A DNA stretch of 64,000 bases from Tetrapyrgos nigripes (taxonomy: Eukaryota > Basidiomycota > Agaricomycetes > Agaricales > Campanellaceae), in NCBI GenBank assembly GCA_013368315.1, contig JAACJM010000073.1:1-64000 (forward strand), written 5' to 3'. The position numbers were made by a program, and so were the translations under genes. Below the pieces are notes generated by a model. That model was not told where the DNA came from. It worked only from the letters and a program-made list of their open reading frames with translations, and did no database searches. This document shows positions 45,824 through 57,650 of this stretch, piece by piece. Each line of letters starts with the position of its first letter. Within the stretch, counting starts at the first letter, position 1.

Positions 45824-47511
45824 CTAGGGTCTCACCGCAATTTTCATTACTTGTCTACTCTCCAACTTGTCCACCGCTTCTTGGAATTGTTGATGGTTAT
45901 AAACGTTGGTGACCTGGAGAAACGGAGCAAAGTGCACACGACACATTTACATTTATCAACACCTGAGAATATGCAGCAAACGAGCTGAAAACTCACCAAA
46001 CCCTTGACATTTATCTTTCCGCTATCAATATACGCAACAGCACGAGGAAAGGCGCGATGTTGGCCTAAGGCACCGACAATCTGCACGAAAGGTCGGTCAG
46101 AGGAGGAAACATGTCGAATGAGTAAGCAATGGACATACGCGGATTTCATCTCCAAATATCTTGGACGGAGCCCAATGAACCAACCCTGCCCCATAAAAAC
46201 CGTAAAGCTCTAGGGTACCCCCGCGTCTGACGTAGTTGATGGCGTCGTTAGCGATATCAGAGGAGCCGGTAGCTTCGACCTGTAGATAAGCAAACCCAAA
46301 CATGAAGCAGAGAAAGGTCAAAAACGTCCAATTCTGTACGAGAGACGACGAGGATAGACCCACCACCGCGTCGAATCCATAAGGATTTGCTTTCTTGAAA
46401 GCTTTCCATTGTTCTTTTGCTTCACTCTGGTCCCTCTCCAACTCGAGGTACTCGTCTGCCGCATTGACTTGTTTCGCCATGTCCATCTTCATTCCTTTAT
46501 TTGAGGCTAAGACTACTCTTGTCGCACCGTTGACTTTACAAATACGGGATATCATAAGACCTAGAGCAGGCAGTAGCGTCATCGTAAACCATATATGATA
46601 CAGTAATACAAACGCACCGCTGGGGCCAGCACCCAAAATCAAAACCTCAGATCCAACTTTGAGGTCCAGCTGGTCAACGGCATGGATCGCACAAGCGGTG
46701 GGCTCAATGAGGGTCGCTTCTTCGTCAGTGACATTAAATATCTTGAAGACGTTTTTGGCGGCCCTACAAGGAAAATGAGTCTCGGTGACCAATAGTTAAC
46801 AGAGTCACACAGCGAACCAGAGACATACACCGTCACATATTCTGAAAACCCTCCCGGACTGGTCCATCCCAAAACCTTCATTTCAATGCATTGGATGGGC
46901 TTTCCTCGGCGGCAGAAGAAGCATTGATCGCACTGTAAGCCGGTTTTCGTAAGTGAAAAAAGAATAGGGCTAACTCGCGGACGACTCACACGAGAGAGTG
47001 GATCAACAACAACACGGTCTCCTTCCAAAAAACCTTTTACACCTCTACCAGTCCTGGCGACTCTTCCAACAATTTCGTGTCCGGGTGTAATCTGAAGAAG
47101 TTGGGACGGAAACGGGTAAAAAGCGTCAGTGGCTTGATCAACGTTTATAGTTGCTTGAGACTAACCGGCCATTGACTTTGCGGTCCAAGGTTGCCTGTAC
47201 ACGGTGGTATTGGGCGTTAGGGATGTTGTCTTCCGGCTTGACTTGCGAGAATGAGTGGGTGCGTACCTTCGATAACATGGCGATCTGATCCACAAATACC
47301 GCAAAAAGACACTGTTAAAGGATCAGATCAGAAAACGAAAGCTATTTCCCAGCCAAATCATCACCTTTTACCAGGATCTCATCTTCTCCAACCTCAGGAA
47401 CAGGGACGGATTTGATTTCGAAGGTGTTGGGCTGTTGACGGTCGGTTACTTAAGGTGACCATGGATTGAGCAAAAGGCAACATTTACTGCGCTATAGCAG
47501 ACGGCTTGCAT
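45824..47511 (-). CDS. Zinc-type alcohol/polyol dehydrogenase (MDR family)
   Basis: A predicted NAD(P)-dependent medium-chain dehydrogenase of about 343 residues in 11 short exons, starting MQAVCYSA at 47511 and ending MKIAVRP at 45824. The catalytic-zinc region is CGICGSDRH, followed by PGHEIVG. The structural-zinc cysteines are in CDQCFFCRRGKPIQC. EPTACAIHA and the Rossmann motif LGAGPSG are also present. The length and the missing long insertions fit sorbitol, arabinitol or threonine dehydrogenase relatives; D-arabinitol dehydrogenase is my closest memory match. The substrate cannot be settled from sequence. There are no stops or frameshifts. It lies between the 7TM gene and the aldo/keto reductase pair, so a small polyol/aldehyde cluster is conceivable but unproven. 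Confidence 0.88.
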
Positions 47512-48546
47512 TGATAGTGCGATGGAGTGGGCGTTGTTAACAAATTCGTGAGAGTATCTTTTGTTGAAGAAGTCACAGGTCCAATTTAGTGGAAATCCAG
47601 CATGTGTTCCAATACACGCACCTGAGTTCCAAAAGACGATTAAACGCAGCGTTGAGAAAGAACGCGCAAAACACCTTTCTGCTGGCAGGCGCGACATACC
47701 TCCGATGAAATCTCACCCAAGAAACACGGAACCCTTCTTGACATATCTAGGCAAGAACACTGCTTCACAACTGCTTCATACTGGTCGTTCTCCAGTATCG
47801 CCGCTACTGCGTCGTTCTTGATAGAAAGTGGGCTGACTCCCGGATAATGCTCCTGCCACGGAAGCAGCAACAACTTTACTGATCGTATTATGGACTTTCT
47901 TTGAGAGTCCAGTTGGGAGAGGGAAACGAGAAATAGTCTTCAAATAGAACGGTTGGTGGAATCCATTTTCAGCTCGTATACCTTTTTGGGAAATAAAATT
48001 CCACGGTTTTAGTTTTGGTCCCAGCCCGGGTAATAGACTCCTCTCCTCCTTCTCCTCCATCACCAGGCTTTGACCGCGTCATTTTTGCAGTTCGTAGTCT
48101 CTACAGCAATAGAATCGAACTACTCTTTTGCAAGGGTTTGATGAAAAGTCGATCAAACTGACCTTTCCTCAAACCTTTGCAGAAGTGGGCTCGAGTCTAT
48201 TTTTGGCTACGACTGAAGCCTTCGGCGTTCAAAATGTCAGGGCAAGAAGACAACTCACAAGACTAGACAATGCGGGAAGCTACATTCTGCTCTTGACTCG
48301 GATTGAACGAAGCTCGGTTCCGTTTAGGCTGTATTCACTCTTAGAAGATACCATTCTGCTCTTGACTCGGATTGAACAAAGCTCGATTCCGTTTAGGCTG
48401 TATTCACTCTTAGAAGATACATTCTGCTCTTGACTCGGATTGAACAAAGCTCAGTTCCGTTTAGGCTGTATTCACTCTTATCTTCATAAGATGGCAATCG
48501 TTTGGATGTTCAATCAACTTGACCTACCATCGAATTCCCTCAAACA
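47512..48546. other. Divergent intergenic region
   Basis: It contains the promoter of the minus-strand dehydrogenase and, on the right, a 68-69-bp triplicated tandem repeat (48283-48488) before the aldo/keto reductase pseudogene. No gene is supported. Confidence 0.45.
48283..48488 (+). repeat. 68-69-bp tandem repeat, three copies
   Basis: The unit begins CATTCTGCTCTTGACTCGG and includes TTCCGTTTAGGCTGTATTC. Copies start at 48283, 48352 and 48420, and differ at only a few positions. They sit immediately upstream of the dead aldo/keto reductase copy and may once have been promoter repeats. Confidence 0.85.
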
Positions 48547-50012
48547 ATGACTTTCCAGGCTCGCATCCCTGTCATCTACGTGCGTCTGCCACTTGCATTT
48601 CTCTCATGACGATCTCTACTTTGCAGGGGGCTGATGGAATCGGTGCTCCAGGTACTGGCTCCAAACTTACAAACAGCAAAGAGGCTCAGCCTGTCTTCGA
48701 CGCGTTTTGCAAGTATGGCCCAACGGCTATTGACACTGCGCTATTCTACGGTGCTGGTACATCAGAGAAGGTGCGTACGTTCTTATGGATCCGATATCAC
48801 TCTTGAACACAACTTATGTTCGTAGATCCCTGTGGAAATGGACTTGCGTGGTTCGCGGGTGGATACCAAGTGCGTATTACTTCAAATGGTTCACTGGAGG
48901 AAGGGTTTTAATTTTTTAAACCATTTCCCTTAGAGTGTATCCTTCTACACCTGGAGATCATTCTCCTGCGAAACTGAGGGAGAGTTGCGAAAAATCCATC
49001 ACATCCTTGAAAGGCCACAAGATTCGAATTTGCTACCTTCATGCTCCAGACCACGCTACTCCCTATGAAGATACTCTGAGGACTCTTGATGAGCTTTATC
49101 GAGAGGGTAAATTGTAAGAGCTGTTTCCTAGCGTCTTGTCTGCTGGTATTCAGGCTCAACAGTTGGACCAAATTTTCAGCGAGCAATGGGGTCTAAGCAA
49201 CTTCAGATCGTACGAAGTAGGCGAAATAGTGACCACCTGCCGCAAGAATGGCTGAGTAGAGCCTACTGCGTATCAAGGGATGTACAATCCCATTGATAGA
49301 ACGATTGAAGTCGAGTGCGTGCTAAAATAATTCCACTGTGCAGCCTACTATCTTCTGATCATTCTATCTGGCGACTTCAATTTTGATTCAGCTTAATCCC
49401 AGCCCTTCGTCATTATGGCATGAAATTCGCTGCATATTTTCCAGTTGCAGGCGGCCTCCTTATCGGTCATGTCTTGGACGAACCAGACAGTGCCAGTGGA
49501 AGCCTCAAGATCGCCAACGACGCACTTCGATCCAAAGTCGCTTTTCAGGATGACTTTTCACGATAGGTACGGCAAAATGATTGGACCTGTACGAGAGTTG
49601 CGTGATTTTGTGGTGCGTACGCGTTGATTATAATATCTCTTCTCTGAGTCCGAGAAATCATGAATGATCTTCTCATCTTTATGCAATAAAGGAGAAACAC
49701 GGACTGAACCTCAACCAAGCCTCTGTCTGATGGCTGCAGCATCATAGTGCGATGATTCCGTCTGACCTTGGGATCATTTAGGGTGGAAGTAACCCTTCTC
49801 ACGCTAGTAAAACGTTGGAATACAAGTGAGTGTTATTCACTGATATCCTTACTAGGCTCGAAGTCTGATTCATTCTGTACTTCAGCGCTGAAGGTCCTCT
49901 ACCCGAGCCTGTCGTCCAAGCCTTTGACGATTGCTACTTCAAAATCAAGGCTAGACTGGTGAACTATTATCACAATCCCACTTGGTACGATCCCGAGAAG
50001 CATGGGTACTAA
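48547..50012 (+). pseudogene. Aldo/keto reductase, inactivated tandem copy
   Basis: It is collinear with the gene at 50335, exon for exon, from MTFQARIPVIY to DPEKHGY. Damage: TGA at 49253-49255 where the live copy has the Trp of NGWVQPT; a frame change near 49500; TGA at 49728-49730 in the ASVRWLQ block; TAG at 49779-49781 where the live copy has Phe. Splice sites are largely kept. This suggests fairly recent loss after a tandem duplication. Confidence 0.88.
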
Positions 50013-50334
50013 TCAATTTGAGAAATGTCATGTAATCGTTAGTTGAAAGATGACGAACAGAGTGTAACGCGAATTCGAATAGATGACTCGATCTTGTTTC
50101 TCATATTTGTGCCTCTGTATGGGCCATTCAGATTATATCCGCTCGACGGATAAATTAGCGTTTTTGGTGTGTGGCAGTCACCTGTGCTTACCGGAGAAGA
50201 GTCAGCCTCTGTTGGCTGACTGAAGCCACCGGGGATCCTCGGCGAGTTGTTTATAAGAACGCGCAAATATCATCGAAGAATCAACTCAGCTGCTTTGGGC
50301 TTCTCCTCCACCAACTCCTCAGAGAAATCATATC

Positions 50335-51829
50335 ATGACTTTCCAGACTCGTATCCCGCTCATCTATGTACGTCTGTTATTTTCTTACGCCTACGAGCGT
50401 ATTCAAATGATCCTACTTGGCAGGGTGGTGGAGGGATCGGTGCTCCTGGCACTGACTGCAAACTCACTACTACAGAGGCGGCGCAGCCTATTGTCGACGA
50501 ATTCTGCAAGCATGGCCCAATGGCTATTGATACTTCAGCGCTTTACGGTCATGGTACATCGGAACAAGTGCGTATTATACATACTTTCTTCGCGCTCTAT
50601 GGTTTTCAGCGTGGATCCCCTGACGACTCAACTTGAATGCACACAGATAATCGCAGAGATGAATTTACACAGTTCACGAGTGGATACCAAGTGCGTACTA
50701 TCCAATAAACCTTTTTTTTTTTAGCGCCAATCATTGAATTTATTTTTCTTTCATGCAGAGTTTATCCCATTGCTCCTGGAGACCATTCCCCTGCCAAACT
50801 CAGAGAAAGCTGCGAGAAATCCATTGCAGCGTTGAAAGGCCACAAGATTAGGGTCTATTATCTTCATGCTCCGGATTGTGCTACTCCCTTTGAGGACACT
50901 CTAAGGACCATCGACGAGTTGTATAGGGAGGGTAAATTGTACGAGTTATTCGTGATCATTTCCTGGAACATACTAGATGACTCATGGAATAATCTGATTA
51001 CTACAGCGAGCAATTCGGTCTCAGCAACTTCAAGACCTACCAGGTTGGCGAGATTGTGACTATTTGCCGCAAGAATGGCTGGGTGCAACCTACAGTTTAT
51101 GAAGGAGTGTACAACCCCTTAGATAGGACGATCGAAACCGAGTGCGTCACCATCATGCTCTCACCTACTGATCATTCATCCTCTGACTCGGATATTGTAT
51201 CATGACTGTTAAACTGCAGACTCATCCCTGCTCTCCGCCACTTCAACATCAAATTCGCTGCGTATTCCCCTCTTGCAGGGGGTTTCCTCATCGGACATCT
51301 CTTAGATGAAGGAGGTCTTGATAATGTCGAGGAAGGAAGCCACTTTGATCCCAAGTTGCCTTTTGGGATGTGGTTCCAGAGTAGATATCGCAAAATGATT
51401 GGACCAGTGAGGGAGTTGCGCGATGTCGCGGTGCGTAAGGTTCTCCTCATGTCTGCGGTGAAATTGACAATTCTCTTTCTGACAACTCATTATGCTATTA
51501 AAGGAGAAACACGGTCTGAACCTTAATCAAGCATCCGTCCGTTGGCTGCAACATCATAGCGCGATGATTCCTTCAGATCTTGGTATTATCTTCGGTGGAA
51601 CCAAGACTTCGCACGTCAGTAGGACCTTGGAGTACAGGTGAGTTGCTGTTTTATCTCGGAGTTATCAGCGGATGCTAACGAAGGTTTCTTCCTAAAACTT
51701 AGTGCTGAAGAACCTTTACCCGAGCCCGTCGTCCAAGCCTTTGAGGATTGCTATTTGAAAGTTAAGGCCGGAGTACCAAATTATCATCATGACCCTGCCT
51801 GGTATGATCCTAAGAAGTATGGATATTAA
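50335..51829 (+). CDS. Aldo/keto reductase (AKR7-like)
   Basis: A predicted NADPH-dependent reductase of aldehydes and ketones, about 335 residues, probably cytosolic. Exon 1 is 50335-50367 (MTFQTRIPLIY); about seven more exons follow with GT-AG introns, ending KKYGY at 51829. The catalytic tetrad can be placed: Asp and Tyr in MAIDTSALYGHG, Lys in RVDTKVYP, His in YYLHAPD. The AYSPLAGGFLIG block and the C-terminal SxxSRTLEY plus PEPVVQAFE segment fit the aflatoxin-aldehyde-reductase-like branch. It is intact, unlike the tandem copy just upstream. Substrate unknown. Confidence 0.9.
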
Positions 51830-52077
51830 GTACTATTAAGTACTTGTGTAGTACTCACCGAGCCAGTTTGAATCTTAAAACTGCGAATATGTACCAATAA
51901 TTGGGAGGTGTGACAACACGCATTGACCTAAGTCTGCCAAATCGACTCACGAGATTAGGGGCTAGGGGCAGTGCGCCGGATCCATTTGCCGGCGGCAATA
52001 TGCAAACCAGTCACCTCGCGCTTTTCCTCTTCACGCCGATGTTCTAAGCCGTCCAATCACCCAATCCTCCACGCGCA

Positions 52078-53770
52078 ATGGATACTCCAGCTCACCAATC
52101 TTTTCCTTTCTCCCTCAACAATGGCAATAACCCGCCATTAATCCCAGCACCAGCACCATCAATCCCTCCAAAAACACTCCACACCTTCCTTGGTCTCGAG
52201 CTCGCCGGTGCAGTCGGGATGACCATTATCCTCTTCACCGCGATTTTTTCATCGAGAGTTAAACGCTGCTCGACATGGTATACCTTTTGCGCCTCTTGGA
52301 TTGTGTCATGCTTGTCATATTGTTTGCTGTTCTTCTTCAAAGAGACGAAGACGGAGGCGGAGGCGGAACCAATTGGCAGTGCAGGATCCGGATTGAGGAA
52401 GGGTGTTTGCGTGACGCAGGCTGCGTTGGTTTACTCGGTGCCTACGTTGTGCGTTTCTAAGTCTCTGTCTGGGTGACCACCTTGCTGACCTTGAAGATAC
52501 GTCTGCTTTCTACAGGACCGCGTGCACGACGCTTTCGTTGCTAATCCATGTACGCGTCTGGTGCCAATCCTTTTTCTCATCGATATGAACGCCGAAGCTG
52601 AAATGGATTGCGTCACGGTGTAGGGCTGGTACAATGTCCACTTTGGCCTTTCAAGGCCGCCTTTGGAGAGCGATACTCATACTATGATCATTGTGCGTGC
52701 CATGACTATCCTGAAGTCGCGCACTGACCGAGGTGGATTTTCGGATAGCTTTTGACTATACCAGTCATTATCTGGTTTTTAATGTTCATTGGGTTCTTGG
52801 TGGTGCGTCGTAGTCAAAACGATCGGATCCTCTCTCATCATGTCGTCGTCTAACTCTGCAGACCGGGCTTCAAAATCCCTCAATCGTGCAAAGTTCGGGC
52901 TTATACTGCTCCTTTATGTCGATTATGCCGTATGTACATCGTCCATATCCTCTTTTCGCAGTGCGATCGCTAATTTCTACGTGCATATATACGCGTTCCA
53001 GAGCCAAAATATCCTCCCTATTCGTGATAGTCGTGACTTTTTCCACTGTGCCGATTCAAGGTGAGCTTTTTTTCACCTCCGTTAGTGAATCTCACTATAT
53101 CTAAACGTATACTTGTTTATCTTGCTATCCAGCATCCCTCGCACTCTCCCTCTTGCGAAACTTTGACTCCAAAAACGCGACTTCTTCAATCTCCGTGCAA
53201 ACGATCACGATGGTTATTCGTGTTCTGACTTTTAGTTTTTTAATACTGATTGGGTTTGCGTATGTACCCAGCCTTTCACTTTGCTCTCAGGATACTATCA
53301 TCTGATGTCTCTGCGTGTAGTGAAGGAGTTATACACCTTTTGACTGCGTATCGCAGTTCAGCTGTGGACTTGATTATGGCTTCTTGTGAGTAATCTTCTC
53401 AGGGTTTTTCTTTTGTAATTGCTCCAGCTTGTTGATCGAGACATACAGTACCGCTATCTGGTGTGGTCATCTTTGGAATTCAAAGGGTTAGTGTCTCCAA
53501 ATTTTAGCAGGCTTCGTCTCTGAGCACGAATTCGTTGTACAGGATCTCTTCGATACCTGGGGAAAGTGGACTGGATTGGCATTGCTGCCTTCCTTGCAAT
53601 TGTTCAAGTTTCGGTTTCGGCCATCATCGTCACGGTCTTTCAAACCGCTTGGCTCTGTGCTGCCGTTTTCCGGAGAATCGCGAGTGCGACTCGGTGTACA
53701 GAGACAGGACACTGTTGGTACTCAAACCCAGGTCACCGTCACGTCTGATTGCACGAAATCATATTTGTAG
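52078..53770 (+). CDS. Uncharacterised fungal seven-transmembrane protein, paralogue 2
   Basis: Ten exons close in frame (52078-52448, 52516-52549, 52624-52692, 52749-52802, 52862-52929, 53002-53060, 53133-53259, 53321-53385, 53449-53486, 53543-53770), giving 370 residues. Segments align with the gene at 42916: YTFCASWIVSCLSYCLL versus INFCVTWIISCISY, TQAALVYSVPTLTACTT versus AQAALIYTVPTLTAFGT, GLQNPSIVQSSGLYC versus GLRDPSTVRRTSSGLYC, and VVIFGIQRD versus VFVFGVQRD. Both have seven hydrophobic segments. TM2-TM3 here is separated by a Glu/Lys-rich loop, and the TM5-TM6 loop is shorter. The C-terminal tail is Ser/Arg-rich. Function unknown; receptor-like topology is inferred. Confidence 0.83.
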
Positions 53771-54643
53771 GAGGTGAAGGAGAGCATTGCGCCAATATAG
53801 AATAGACTTCATACATCGTCACCTTCACCTCGTTTTGAACGCTCTAATTAAGTACTGTACTTTGACTTATAAGTCAACTGTAATATTTCGCGATCGATAC
53901 CTGCCCTATATTGTAGATAATAGTCTTCTGTTGTTATATATGTACTCTTCTCTGTAATATCGAACAGGCTGAGGAGGTTGTACTGAGTCTTTTACGGTCT
54001 ATCTTTCAGTACCTGACCATTTTACTAGAGATAAATTGTGAGGTTACAGAACCAGACGCGGCCCTCTATTCTCAGACTCTTATTGCCACGGAATGTCTGG
54101 CGTAGGATATCGGGTGCATTATTGGATCCCTAAAGGATCCTCTTCTCTATACAACCGGGCTGCAGGTAGGTGGCGGTGGACACCCTACAGTCAGTCACTG
54201 GCCTACCAGCCAGGCGGACCGCTATGCTGAGTCAGCACCTAATTTTCACTCATTTTCTCAACATTTTCTGGTACCACAGCTCGCGCACACCAGTTGGCCA
54301 GTCCAGCTTGGACCAGGATCGGTCTACTATTTCTGTTTCTGAGAAGGATTTGGGTCAGAAGGAAAAAGATGAGCAGATGTCTTTGCAGATGGAGATTATC
54401 AGACTCAAGTGGAAAAAGTGGTTACGTATCTCGTGAGGTACAATGTCTGCTCAGTCAGTCGTCTCCTGCAGAAGACCATGTATAGAGGACGATATAGCTG
54501 ATAGGACGGAAAATGAAGGTGTATAATGACAGGAGAACACGAAGTGGATTACACATATGCAGACATAAGTAGAAACAGAGAAAAGGAGTATGCTTCCCAG
54601 ACGACTCATTTCATCCAGTAAAGTAGCTGGGACCCCCATGAGC
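53771..54643. other. Convergent 3' spacer
   Basis: It lies between two genes ending toward each other. It has AT-rich stretches and no supported gene. A short frame at 54294-54485 has no recognisable features. Confidence 0.45.
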
Positions 54644-56791
54644 CTAATGCTCGGTAGAGTTTTTGTCGTTATCCGAAGCATGAACATCTTCCGCTGGTTT
54701 CTCTGCGTCTGCGTCTGCATGGTCAGTCTTCTCGTCTGAAGGCTTGTCTTCAGGTGAGACATTGGCCTTAGGTTTCTCTTCGGCGTCATCTGCTGCTACG
54801 ACTGTACACGACAAGGGTGACAAGGGAGAGAAAACAAAATCAATTATTGATGATCAGCTCAGAGGTCAAGTCAAGACAGTCGTGACAAGGAACTCGCCTT
54901 CTTCCTTTTTCTCCGTTGTCGCATCCTCGGAAGTCTCTTCAGCAGTTGGCGCTTCAGCATGTGCTGTCGGTTCAGGTTCCTCGACAACGGTACTCGCAGG
55001 AGCAGACTCTTCAACAGGCTTATCTTCAGTAACGGATTCCGAGGCCTCGGTGGTTTCGGCCTCGGTCTTCTCACCAGCCTCAGAATCCGGCTCTGGGTGA
55101 GACGCAGGAACCTCAGCTGCGTGTGCAGGTTCCTCGGCAGGTGCAGCACTTTCCTCTACTGACTCTGACGGAGAAGACTCCGATGGTTGTTCCGTCTCTA
55201 CTGACTCCGTAGCAACAGCAGGTGTATCCTCAGCTGCAGATTCTGGTGTTTCCTCCAATGTCGTTGCTGGGGTCGCTAATTCTTCTTCAAGAGCGGTGGT
55301 CGAGGCGGAAGACGTTGAGGGTTCGCGTACGGGCTCTTCGATGATGTCAGAGTCATTGGCGGGTAACAGAGCTGGTGCATCTTCCTCCTTTGTAGAGGTG
55401 GCGGCAGGAGCAGGCTGCTCAGAGGGTGCCGTCTCCTGCGTGTGCGTGGTCGTTGCCTGGGGAGGAGCCTGAGAAGTAGTAGACTCCGACGAAGATTTGG
55501 GTACAGGAGGTACAGGATGATGCTCCTCCTCAGCCTTGGCCAACTCTTCAACCACACTAGACGCATCACTATGCACCATCGTATCCGTCCTACTCCTCCC
55601 AACTCTTCGTGGACTGTCTTGTCCAGTGCGAGATGGGCTATTGCTTTTCGACCTCTCGACCTGGAGGTTCCGTGGCCAGTCATCTCTAACCGCACTCGTG
55701 GACCCAGGGTCTGAGGTTCCGCTTGTCTGAGCCTGGCGTGGTTCCTGAGAGCCGCTTGACTCCATTGGATTGAGACCGGCTGCCAAGAGTTTGGGTGGTT
55801 GCACTTCTCTTTCGACGTCACCATCCCTGTCGTCATGTCTTGGTGGGATGACCAAGAACTCTGCAGGGACCAAGTCAAATTTAGAGGTAAGGGCGAGGAA
55901 ACGCGCGTATAGTGAAGACTCGGCTTCGGCTTGCTCGAAGGCTTCACGGTGGTGGAAATAGGCATGAGCAAATATACGTCCAAGACGACGGGCAAGGGAA
56001 GAAAAGTGACGGTGGGATGTTGGGGGTATTTGTAGACTGGTTGTACATGTTAGTTAGATTCATTTTAACGAAAGAGATGGGCATACCGGGATGGGAAAGC
56101 ACGAGGAGAGTTAAGCAGAGCGGTAGCACTGTCTATAGTGTGCAGGATGTAGTCAATGGCGCAGCATTGCTGCACAAAATGAATCATTCGCGTCAATGCT
56201 TGAAAAAGTGAGATAACGAGGTACTCACCTCCATAGCACCGTCATTTCCATGAGCAACGCACAAGTAAAGCCATTCTCCAGCTTTCATTTCGGGACACGT
56301 AGAACGGTTGCATTCCTGCTGCAACGTCGTAATCAGAGGATGCGAAAGGTCTTGCGCGAGTCGTCTGCGAACAGAATGCCGTGTCAGCTGGGTTACTTCG
56401 GACAGAAGCTACTTTGGCCAATGCAGCAAAGCCTAAGGCAAGAAAGGAAGGTCAAAGCGCACCTCAGTTGTTCGTAAATCCAGCATGGCTCGTCAACGGT
56501 CACCTCGTTCTTCTTCGAATCCGTACTCTTCTCCTTCTCTTCTGTCGAGCTTCCACTTTCCGGGCCGTCACTCCCACTGGCACTCTCCGAGACCTTCTCA
56601 GTCGAAGACTTGGCCGTGCCAGGTATAGAGATTATTGCATCCACGTCGTGAACATCCAGACGGATGAGGAGAGAGATGTATTCTTGGAGCTGGAACGCAC
56701 TGTCCAGCGAAGAGAGTGAGGGAAGATTCTTAACGGGGTAGAACGAAGAAATTCGCGAGCCTCGTAGAGGGCGCTGGATAACAGCGGTCAT
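54644..56791 (-). CDS. mob3: MOB family protein (MOB3/phocein-like) with long acidic tail
   Basis: Probable STRIPAK-complex subunit; in fungi MOB3/phocein links kinase signalling with cell fusion and fruiting. Five exons (56791-56463, 56364-56229, 56169-56087, 56036-54898, 54801-54644) give 614 residues. The zinc-site ligands are visible as C128-x4-C133 (ECNRSTC) and H207-x4-H212 (AHAYFHH). The MOB core ends near residue 247 (LVPAEFLVIP). Residues 250-614 are a Glu/Ser/Pro/Thr-rich disordered tail, so the protein is much longer than typical MOB4 (about 225). The last intron (54802-54897) uses a GC donor, and only that choice keeps the frame. The Ser-rich loop before C128 is also longer than usual. 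Confidence 0.9.
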
Positions 56792-57650
56792 CGTCGTTGG
56801 AGACGATGAGCACAGAGCTTCCTGCCAAACCGCAAACTTTCTTGCTTATGTAATTACTCAGCAAACCTGGTGAGCCACTCAACGCCACTCAAAACAGTCT
56901 CAGAAGACTGAAAGTTCAAATAAACGAGTCAGAAGTATCACAAGAGTAATAAAATACAGTGTAAAATAATCTATACCATAAACAACGCTCTTCAACTTGG
57001 GCTAAGGGTCTGAGGGGTGGGCTAGCGACGAGATAGTCTGAGAGTATACGCGCCCTTCTTGCACCGCCGCAGCGTTATTACATAAGAATGTATCGGCACG
57101 CTGCTGGCAAAGCGAACACTACTACGAAGGACTGCAAATATTAGTGAACGAGGATAATATACACCATTATTGAGTTCCCATAAAAAATTGGCATGTAAGA
57201 CTGGTTGAAACAAGGAAGAAAGCCCTCTCAGGAATTGTAGTTACCAAGTAGTCACATAAGTGTGACAAGTGTGACTCTAGCTCAGAGCACATGGCTCGCA
57301 GCAGTATCTCAAAGTCCTTGAGCTACCGAAATGCCTCAGATATGCCTCTCAGATTCCTTATAGCTCTATAAGTACCTTAATTTGTCCCAATCAGTCCCAA
57401 TCGACCCAAACCAACGCGAGTTTCAATGCGTCATGCGGTATGCACGTGCACATTCTTATGTAATAACGCCGCGGCGGCGACGCGGGGGTCACAGTTCAAA
57501 CAGACCCACCAAGGGTTGGGTCTGTCTAGGAGAGACTAGCGACGAGAGACTGGTACCAAACTGGGAGAACGGGAGAACTATTCTTGGAGGATTCTGATGG
57601 CCATGGTCCAAATGCTATGCCAGAAGGCACTTCAGTGTACCTACGAACTC
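56792..57650. other. Intergenic region with an inverted repeat pair
   Basis: It contains the MOB3 promoter side and the 3' end of BTB gene A. No gene is supported. Inverted repeats lie at 57063-57090 and 57451-57479. Confidence 0.45.
57063..57479. repeat. Inverted repeat pair about 360 bp apart
   Basis: A 28-bp segment reading CACCGCCGCAGCGTTATTAC and onward to AAGAATG (57063-57090) recurs inverted at 57451-57479 with about two mismatches. Both arms contain a GC-rich CCGCGGCGG-type end outward. This could mark a small element of about 420 bp. Confidence 0.55.
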
